Source: Phoenix dactylifera (taxonomy: Eukaryota; Streptophyta; Magnoliopsida; Arecales; Arecaceae). Taken from it: a stretch of DNA of 64,000 bases. The stretch covers positions 17,983,646-18,047,645 of the forward strand of contig NC_052399.1 of the NCBI RefSeq assembly GCF_009389715.1, in the 5' to 3' direction. A program made the translations under genes and the position numbers. Below are positions 55,702 through 64,000 of the stretch, piece by piece. A model generated the notes under the pieces. The model did not search any database. It saw only the letters and a program-made list of their open reading frames with translations, and was not told the origin of the DNA. Within the stretch, counting starts at the first letter, position 1. Every line of letters begins with the position of its first letter.

Positions 55702-58700
55702 ATGGGCAAGCTAATGCAGTGTCATTGACCAAGATGCCAGCATGCTTTGAATCTTTGGTTGTTTAGACACTGTAAAAGGTATTTTCTGGAGTGAAAGATG
55801 ATGTCCAATTTTGGGGATTTACTTTCTGTATATCATGAGTTATAAAGTTGTGAATGACTAAGCACTAGCTTTTTATTGTCCATATTGATTTTAGCAGTTC
55901 ATTGTACTCTCTAGAAGATGACTTAAATGCTGTTTTTGACTATAACTTCCATTATATTGATGCTGTATCTAATGCTTAAATGTTCTATTTGATCAACTGC
56001 CCATATGTTTGTGTTAACAACTATTTCATCCATCTCATGTTAGCCCTATTAGCATTTATAATCCAAGTAATTCAATATTTCCGCACTTGCTTTGGTTTGG
56101 GGCATTTATCTAGTATTATGCAATAAATTCTAACCATCGGTGCTTATATCTATATAAAAAGGTAATGTGCATAAGATTGGTTTTTTTTTATGTGCTATCA
56201 TTCAAAGGAGATATACACTATGCACACACTATGTAGTACCCCAAAAAGATTTTATCATAAAAATTGAGGTACGTACTACATCTAAAGAGAGGGAAACATG
56301 AATTTCATATCTGAAAGCACAATCAAATCTTCCCACAGAGTGCTGTTGTGGGAAAAAACAGCCTATGTTAAGATGATAGAAGAGGTAAAAAGAAACAAAA
56401 ATTAGAAATAACATGGTAGTTCACATGAAAATCATATCGATAAAAGCCAAACAACTCAGATCAAAAGGTTCCCTAGTCAACCATAGTTGATAAAAGCCTA
56501 ACCATAAGTTGCTGGATCCCAGCCACGCATCTGGTTGTCATTAATCTGCTGCAGGGTTTTCTCTTATGCGACACCTAGCAAGTAAATTTATGCTTAAAAT
56601 ATTATTATGTTCTATTCAGAAGATTCCATACCAAGGCCTCGAGGTAATGAAGGTGATACGTTAAACTTGTCGCTCATGCTTCAAGCCATCATATCCAAAT
56701 TTTCTAATATTTGTTGTAAACAGTGGGTTAGATGCAAAAAGTGTCCATCATGAAACATGCTTCTGACATTTTATATTTTCCTATGGATAAAGTTCAGATC
56801 TGACATCGTTTTTCAGTCAAAAAATGCTTAAATATATGGGAAGAGTGATCTCCATAAATTTGGTTTAGTTTTCAGGAGTTTTAGGGTTATACCAACCTGT
56901 AGGATTTTAATAGGTACCCTTAGTTGTTGTCTAGGCACCATGAGTTAGGCAGCTCCCTATCTCAATTTGCAGCACAAAGGTGATGATGCTGAGCATTAAG
57001 GAGGTTGCCTCATGGTATGGAGGTTGTCGGAGTGATCATCTCTACCTGATTGTAAACTACTAGCAGGTACTGGTGCCATGAACTTGAGGATGTTGAACAG
57101 GTGCAAACTCAAAAATTACTCTCTGCTGTAGCAGGTTGAGCGGTGTCTGTCTGTAGGTATGGCACAAAACCTGACAATTCGGTCCTTGTCCTAAAACCAG
57201 ATGAGCCAGGTGATGTAACAATCTATCTAAAGATTTCTGATCTACAAACAGATAATTGTGCTTGCCTTGAAGGCTCTGAAATCTGGCTACTGTTGTGTGT
57301 ATCCATTATTATTACTTGTAGTGCAAGAAGAGCCATATGTTTGATCTTAGATCCTGCATCTAAACGCAAGAAAAGGAAAACAATATGTTATTCCTCATAT
57401 TTCTTTTTCCTTGGGGTTCTCTTTATGTCAAAGAATAGATTGGTACGCTCACTGCATGCATTCGATGGGAGAATGTAAAGCCCAAATTCTCACAATCAAA
57501 TTTGGGAGAGCGATCTTGAACAAAAAAAAAAAAAAAATAGAATGCATTTTCTGTAGTTGCAGCTCCGTTTTTGTTATAACCGCATGTTAGATGGAACTAT
57601 TTGTTAGCGAACTTGGACGTCAACTTGGAAGATTTTCAGTTACCTTTTCAGATCCTACAACCCAGCTGCTGACAAGCTCTGGCACTGTTACTGGATACTG
57701 ACTTTCTGGGCTCATCTGGTAGGAAAGCAGACACAGTTGTCCTCCCTGTGGCATTCAAGGTACTTATTTGTTTTCACTGTCACCAGAGAGCACAGTTTAC
57801 ATTAAAAAAAAAAAAGATTAAGGTCAACTTCATTCATGAAAGAATGCTTCAATTTTCAACAACAAAAAAAAAAAGAGAATGCTTTAATGAAAAACTGCTT
57901 TGATGGAAGTACAAGTGCTTTAGACAGCATGGATGATGGATCATTTCTTTAGCTCATGAATGACGAACTCAGATGAATGGCCGTGTTTCGTTTTTTTTTT
58001 TTTTTTTTTTTAGGATAGCATTTGATATTGTATTGAAAGTAGATTTGAGCAGTTGGCCAAAGGGGTGCTGTCAGTGATTTAGTTGTAGCGTTGCCAACAT
58101 CTTTCATACTACTTTTTCCCATCATCCTCTCACTATCTCTACACTTAACTAGAATTCTTGTGGTTATCTGGTGATTTGATAGCTTTAGCATGCTAGTCTT
58201 GTGCAAGTGAATAAGACATCTAGAACACGGAAAATAATTAAAAATAGTGAGGAGTAAGAACTAAATTGGAGTTGTAATATTGAGAGAGCTGTGCAGAGAA
58301 ACCAACTGCTAAAGACAGCTAACCTAGAAAAATGTTATCATTGAGTATTGAATTTCTTTGATTATTGTTTTCCCGCTGTTATTCAACCCTTTTTCTTCGT
58401 ATTTCCAACAAAATTTAAGTTCATAGCACTTTAGTAAGAGCTGCAAAGTTCAATTAAAATTCCTTTCCTATTCTGAGAAAGGTGAGAGCAGGAAGGCAAA
58501 CACTTGCTTTGGCTTCTTATTAGTAGTTGGCTGAAGCAAGATATAGATCATTACCACAAGCAATCTCGATGTGCATTTCCTTTCAGCGAAACTAGCTACA
58601 GCTGTAGAAGTAAGCCAGATCCACATTAGGGGGACAAAGTGGATACAAATGGAATGGGTAAATCAAGTATATTTACTAGTAAGTATTTTTATAATGGAGA

Positions 58701-59877
58701 GTGAGAAGTAAGGTACAAGACTAAGGCTAATATCAATAAAAGCATGAATTTTATAAAGTGTAAGTTGATATAGTTATGTAAACTTATAAAGGGAGACTGA
58801 TTAACATGTGCTCTCCCTCTTCATAGTTAGTATTAAAACTACTTTAAAAATGAACTATAACTTTTCTTTTCCGAGAAAATATCAATCATACTCAACTATG
58901 ATTATCCAATACACTAAATTATAAACGAAATGCTAATTGTTACAAATCAATTCACAATTTTGCTAGTTGTCACCTCTCTCCTCAAGAGAGTAGTCACAAA
59001 TTTGATACAATATAATGACACTTTTATTGCATTTTGAATAAAATATAAATAATCAAATAGTTTATTCGGGGATATAAACCATCATCTTCATCCCATATAC
59101 TATATAATTGGTACACCATCATGTTCATCCTATATAGCATATAATTGGTACAATGGTTGAAAGCCATAAATAGTACTCTTTTTACTCCATATATAAACAA
59201 TCTTTAACCTACCAACCCACCATTTTAACTAAAAAAATACAAACCAGAGCAGGCTTAAACCAAATGCTATAAACCAAATTAGTCCTAGATAGGAGCGCGC
59301 TTAAACTAACATGCTATAAACCAACCTAATCGGTAAACCTAGAAATGGAGAAACATTATAAATATTTCCATCGTAGAGAGGTTGGGTAGCGAGATGGTGA
59401 AGCGATGTTTCCGAAGATGCTAGGATTTTGCTTTAGGTTTGATTTCAGCATCAATGGTTGCACCCTCCACTTGACATTTTCTATTTCCACCAATATCTCA
59501 ATTTGCATTACCCTTTGATATCATTTTTCTTGTTGTCTTTTTTAAAAGCGTATGAACACCAATACATAATTAGATTAATGTCCTTTTTTATTTGTTCAAG
59601 ACTACATATTGAAGTTGTCAATATATAGAAATATTACAATATTCTCATACACATCCATTTTATATTCTCATTCATGCTACAAATAAGGTCCACACACAAC
59701 TCATTCATCTTATAATAGTGTTGATTTTCAATAAACTATCTTATTAATTTATCAACTGATGAGATAACACGTTCATCATTTTACTTGATTTATTCAATTT
59801 AGTTTAGTGTGTTGGTTTTTATGCTAGAAATAATTTAATTTGGCCAATTGGTTCCTACATTTGCTATGTAAGACTGT
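55702..59877. other. 3' UTR and intergenic DNA
   Basis: The first 200-300 bases are the 3' UTR of the coiled-coil gene. The rest is AT-rich with poly-A/T runs at about 57521-57537, 57803-57815 and 57989-58011. A 111-codon frame at 57143-57478 has no recognisable family and no splice or promoter context, so it is not called. A 37-bp tandem duplication lies at 59078-59151. Confidence 0.4.
59078..59151. repeat. 37-bp tandem duplication, two copies
   Basis: Copies at 59078-59114 and 59115-59151 share ACCATCAT, TTCATCC, ATATAATTGGTAC and differ at a few bases. A looser duplicate (GCTATAAACCAA word) lies at about 59250-59330. Confidence 0.8.
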
Positions 59878-60150
59878 GCATGGGGTGAGTTAGCCCACAT
59901 GGCTCAATGACCTGGCCCGACAAACATGGGCTCAAGCTTGCATTTGCATGCCAAATCCTGATTCAGCTTGAAATTAGGTTGGCCGATTTTTTTGTGCGAG
60001 ACCTAGGCCCAGCCTAGGCCTAGCCAAGCCTGAAATATTGCATACAGTCGGCGGTCACGTTGGGCCAGGTCTCTTAACGGGCTGGGCTTGGCCGGGCTTG
60101 CGCTGGGTATACAAGTAGTCTTGCATTCGGCCTAGGGCCCGAACACATCC
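59878..60150. mobile_element. GGGC/GCCC-rich repeat, probable hAT-type MITE remnant
   Basis: A sudden block rich in GGGCTTGG, GCCTAGGCC and GGCCCG motifs sits in AT-rich DNA. The left side begins near GACTGTGCATGGGGTGAG and the right side, in reverse complement, near GGGATGTGTTCGGGCC, which are only loosely alike. Composition and subterminal motif density match plant hAT MITEs, but neither ends nor target duplication are settled. Confidence 0.4.
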
Positions 60151-60181
60151 CATTGAAAGCCCAAACTCTTGGTTCCGGAAG

Positions 60182-60364
60182 AGGCTCATCTAGAGAAAGT
60201 TTGTGGCTCATTTCCTCAAAGTAGTTCTACTTCTCCCAGATGATTCCATAGGCCTTTTCATCGAAGAACTTGGCAATGGCATGCTTGTATCTCTTAAAGA
60301 GTTTGTCCCATAGGTAGTTGTATTCGTTATACTATGCAGCTGCTATGGCACCCATATAGTCCAG
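60182..60364 (-). pseudogene. unidentified protein-coding relic with two in-frame stops
   Basis: On the minus strand a single frame of 61 codons reads LDYMGAIAAA, stop, YNEYNYLWDKLFKRYKHAI and AKFFDEKAYGIIWEK, stop, NYFEEMSHKLSLDEP. The composition (aromatic and charged residues, regular spacing) is that of a real helical protein, and both interruptions are TAG, one base from TGG (Trp). It can be followed weakly into the GC-rich repeat at 59878-60150. I do not recognise the family. It may be a processed pseudogene or gene fragment carried by the neighbouring repeat. Confidence 0.45.
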
Positions 60365-61940
60365 TCATCTGCTACAAAAAAGATATGGGAAACACCACAA
60401 TGCAGCAGCTGAATATTCTTGAAAAGGATCTTTCCAGTATAACATAGCAGCATACTCTACCGACTGTAAATGAAAATTAAAGGTTGAAACTTTTTGTAAA
60501 TCAAAACAAAGAGACTGACTTTTTTAGTAGATAGTTTCCGATGCCATAGAAAAAAAGGTAGTCAGCAAGGGCATTTTAGCCTTAGGAGGACAATACAACT
60601 AATTTTTCTGAGCTGCTACTGGACAAATTATCTTGTATGTGTTGCATACAACCTAGTGCTCTGCTCCTCCATTACAAGATAACATTCAAGATTAGTGAGG
60701 GCCACTTTCTTCTCCCAAGAGCTCGGCCAAAACTTGTCCGCATCTCCTGTCCAAATGAGAATATTTCTTCCTGTCTCTCCATCTCCTATTTTACTTTATC
60801 TTTCTTCTATCATCAGGGATGGGAATCTTAGTTCCTACACTCGATAGCTTTCTCTCTGCTCAATCGTGCACCATATTTTGCATAGTCGATCAATGATCTA
60901 CCGACCTTCGTTGCCTCATTTCATGAGCGGTATTGACGATTTTCCTTAGTACACGAGATCCAATATAACACTTAATTGAAATACGTGCAACATAAATAAA
61001 AAGAATCTACTCGTTTCGATTTTCCGTGCTGCATCGAAATGCTTTCCCTCTCCTTGTGACTTTTCCTGTCTGGCTATGATATTAGGTGTCACCCCTTCTG
61101 TTGAATTTGTGAAGAAACTTCAGTCGAGGAGTTGGATCTGGTTTGGACAGTTTTCTATAACAGTGTCATAGCCAAGTATGGAGTTGAATGGGAATGAATT
61201 TTTACTAAAGTTTGAAGCCGGCAGAAAGCAAGCGTGAACAACTCTTTCCGGTAAGTCATGGCCCTCCCCTTTCGGGGCCTGGATCATCCTTTTTAAAAGC
61301 ATCCTTTTGCTCGCTAGGTGGACAACTGTTCATCGGTGGGGAGGAGACCTTTTTCAATGCTTCGAACTTACTGTGTTAAATTGTGTTCATGTATCTATGT
61401 GCAGCCTACGAGAATGAATGACCTCAATTCAACCACTCATGGGAGCTAGTAAATTGGTTGGTAAGCTCTTAAAAGAAAATACAACGATGCATTGAATACC
61501 TGGACGCGACATACAATAAACCATTGCAAAAGCATCCTATATTACATTGAGAAGTACTAATAGGAGGGCAATAATATATACTTTAGTCAAAGCTTGAATC
61601 TCCAAGCTTAGCTTGCACTCTTTAATACAATTTTTACAGTGGTTTCTGTGACCTATCAGTTTTAAGGGTCGAAAATCTTCGTCCTCTTTAAGCTTCGGAA
61701 TGATTCTCTTTTTCTTTCTCAACCGCACCACCACGAGCCACAAATCTAGGATCAAGATGCTATAGCGTTCTCTTTTTTTTTGTTTAATCTTTTCTCAAAG
61801 ATTTTGTCATGGAAAAAATTTAGAAACTCAATAATAAACTAAAAGTATTAATGTCACTTTTTTGCTAACAAGTCGTGTTGGTTAGTCGAGGTTTTAGTCC
61901 AAACTACTCCCAGAAAGTTTGGACCTTAAACTTCGATGGT
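60365..61940. other. intergenic, nothing recognised
   Basis: AT-balanced DNA with short open frames on both strands and no supported gene, RNA or transposon end. Confidence 0.4.
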
Positions 61941-61949
61941 CGTCCAAAC

Positions 61950-62020
61950 TACTGGGCCCGGCCCAGTAGAGTTTCTAACTGTGTAGCCCGGCCCAGTTGG
62001 TCCGGCCTGGACCCAGCAAA
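61950..62020 (+). promoter_or_regulatory. cluster of site II-type (GGCCCA/TGGGCC) elements upstream of the glyoxalase-like gene
   Basis: TGGGCCCGGCCCAG and GCCCGGCCCAG occur within about 50 bases, and the DNA from here to the ATG at 62505 is GC- and CT-rich. Site II elements are bound by TCP factors and mark housekeeping genes in plants. The 165-codon open frame at 61875-62372 over the same region is Pro/Ser/Leu-rich and looks like a composition artefact of this leader and promoter. Confidence 0.4.
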
Positions 62021-62504
62021 AGGTATGGGAGCCGAGGGCTCGACCGCCCTCTCCCAAACCCCAGCCCACCTTCTTCTTTCTCCTCTCCCCCGATTCCTCT
62101 TAGCTCGCCCGCCCTCGCCCAGTCGCCCGAACCCCAGCCCCTCTTTCTCCTTGTCCTTCCCCCCGATTCCTCCGCCGCTTCTTAATTCTTCCCCTCTGTC
62201 CCTGGCTTTCCTCGCTCTCTCCCTCCTCCCTGCTACCATCCTGACATCGCCGGAATCCGCCGCTCAACCGAACGCCGAACCGATCCCCTTTCCCTCTCCT
62301 TCTTCTCCGATCTCTCCTCCGCCTCATCTTTCTCTTCTCGCTGCCGCCCTGATCGAGCCGGCCTTCCTCTAATCCGCCGGACTTGCCACCACTGCCCTCA
62401 CCGAGTCTTGCGACGGCGTCTTTCCTTTTGCTTCGCTTGCGTGCGCTGCCCTAACGGATCCAGGGCCTCCTCCCCTTTGTGTGTGAGAGAGAGGAGGCAG
62501 CGAG

Positions 62505-62671
62505 ATGGGCGGTGCGGCGTTTCGATGGGTGCTTCAGCTTCACAGGGACGTACCCAAGGCCGCTCGATTCTACTCGGAAGGTTTGGATTTCAGCATTAAC
62601 GTCTGCACTCTCCGTTGGGCCGAGCTCCAAAATGGCCCTCTAAAGCTTGCCCTCATGCACTTCCCCACCAG
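62505..62671 (+). CDS. first coding exon of a VOC/glyoxalase-fold family protein (partial)
   Basis: The frame from ATG 62505 reads MGGAAFRWVLQLHRDVPKAA, then RFYSEGLDFSINVCTLRWAEL and QNGPLKLALMHFPT, and reaches a donor, CCACCAG/GTGCCC, at 62671/62672 (55 codons plus two bases). R(A)ARFYSEGLDF and the strand-loop-strand layout WAELQ.GPLKLALM are those of the first beta-alpha-beta-beta-beta module of the vicinal-oxygen-chelate fold. The best fit I know is the small plant glyoxalase I family protein At1g64185. The second half of the fold lies past the window edge; no matching exon was found up to 64000. Substrate and metal use cannot be told. Expression is probably broad, given the GC-rich, site II-containing promoter. 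Confidence 0.8.
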
Positions 62672-64000
62672 GTGCCCTTCTCTCTTTCTTCTTCCCTTAT
62701 ATGTTCTATCGTTTCTTTTCCATTTTTCATCATCGGTTTCTACATATCCATGAGCTTCGGGTTGTACCCATCTGACCCAATGTGTATGTATTTTTTATAT
62801 AAAAAATTGAAATTCTGAATTTTACTTTTTGAAAAGTACACATATTTGCAAGGGTTTCCGTCTTCACCATAGCCACATACAGATGGATTGGATGCTCTTT
62901 TGATGAATGATGAAAAGGTACGATGAAGTCCCTTTTCCTTATCAAGACTATCACCTAGTCAACATCGAGGTACTTTGCGAGTTTTGTGTATCGCTATTCA
63001 TAATATCTGCTGGATCTGTCTATGATCTCAAAATAATTTCCGATTTCTTTTGAGTTGCAAAGAGGTTTCCCAGTACTTGCGAGATTGAATTGACAATTAA
63101 TGCGCATCATAAACTTTCATAATCACTGCTTTTTAAGTCTGCATCGGAAAACCAATGCTGAATTAAAATGGTGCTTATTAAGAGGACCGCATATTAGTTA
63201 AGCACAATAGCAGGGAAAATGGCAGAAGAAATAATAGGAAAAATGGTAGGATAACTAATGAGAAGTGAAAGGACATTCTGATATAGAACAGATCAATTTA
63301 CAAAGAAGATAGTCTACGAGAAAGAGTGAGAAATGACATAAAAGAAAGTGAGGAATGACAGAGAACCAAGGATGTTTTGCAGAAATAAGTGTAGATAAAG
63401 GAAATTTGTAGGATATATGTGTAAAAGAAGATCTGTTAATTGATTTCTTATCTAAGCACCATAAAGCTCGAGCCTTTCATTTCCATTTGTTTCCTTGATT
63501 TTCCCCTCTTCTTAAGATACAGAGTTCATTAGGTCTACGCATAATTAACTAGTGTTATCAAATCTTTTCATGCCATCATAGTTGTAATCTTCTACTTTGT
63601 ATGCTGCACTTGCTTCTGAATCTTGTCCAACATCTCACCCCTTGCTTCATAAAGGGTTCTACCTTGTAATCACTATCATATTTTACCAAATTGACCATAA
63701 CTAAATCCCTACTGTCTCGATTATTGTTTACATTTTGTGAATTCCAATAAGGAAGAAGATATGTATGCAAACAAGATATGAAGGAGCTAACTGCAAAAAT
63801 AAATACAAAATCAAGCATACAACTAAACAATTAGATTCTTGAGGTTATTATACTAACATCAAATATGACTTGCTTCGACTTCATAGAAAAAGGTATTCTG
63901 AGATTTTAGATTACCCTGAAGATCTATTTGTTGCAACTAATAAATATGGGTTTTAAGAGGATTATTACAAGGATTATTGGTGCATGTTGGTGTATGAATC
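62672..64000 (+). other. first intron of the glyoxalase-like gene (to window edge)
   Basis: AT-rich intron-like sequence. No acceptor followed by a VOC-fold exon is visible and open frames on either strand look random. Confidence 0.5.

Noticed and set aside
57143-57478. 111-codon frame after the coiled-coil gene
   Set aside because: No recognisable motif, no exon context, and interrupted composition; not supported as a gene.
61875-62372. 165-codon Pro/Ser/Leu-rich frame
   Set aside because: CT-rich leader and promoter of the glyoxalase-like gene; several frames and both strands are open for the same reason.
1-64000. CRISPR arrays, bacterial operons, rRNA or organelle DNA
   Set aside because: No regularly spaced repeats, no compact intronless gene runs and no rRNA or plastid/mitochondrial gene was seen; introns and transposons show nuclear plant DNA.

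Overview
The window is nuclear DNA of a flowering plant. It has long AT-rich introns, GT-AG splicing, degenerate TTTAGGG telomere-type motifs and many plant DNA transposons. The genes are single-copy plant families. A monocot, possibly a palm, is my guess from the style of the sequence and cannot be proven here.

Five genes are well supported. (1) 22379-23593 (+) is the intronless coding region of an F-box/kelch protein of the HAWAIIAN SKIRT (HWS, At3g61590) type, with an intron in its 5' leader. (2) 29845-36531 (+) is a seven-coding-exon, MORN-less phosphatidylinositol-4-phosphate 5-kinase of the PIP5K10/11 kind (373 aa after splicing). (3) 48241-37673 (-) is a ten-coding-exon phosphatidylinositol synthase (PIS, 223 aa) with an intact CDP-alcohol phosphotransferase motif. 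(4) 50675-55701 (+) is a three-exon coiled-coil protein of the At5g41620/At1g64180 family (694 aa). (5) 62505-62671 (+) is the first coding exon of a small VOC/glyoxalase-fold protein that runs off the right edge. The last 141 bases of an unidentified gene lie at the left edge. Genes 2 and 3 are convergent, about 1.1 kb apart, and act in the same pathway: PIS makes phosphatidylinositol, and PIP5K phosphorylates PI4P two steps later.

The left third (0.2-21 kb) is gene-poor and repeat-rich. It holds a 260-bp tandem duplication, a nest of two hAT-type transposons (the inner one carries a captured fragment of an ATL RING-H2 ubiquitin-ligase gene), LINE remnants, a tRNA-Met 5' half, and a decayed 3-kb PIF/Harbinger element with relics of both of its proteins. 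More hAT-type elements sit in introns of the PIP5K and PIS genes, and three have recognisable 8-bp target duplications. Exon joins were made by hand from splice sites and reading phase; RNA data would be decisive.
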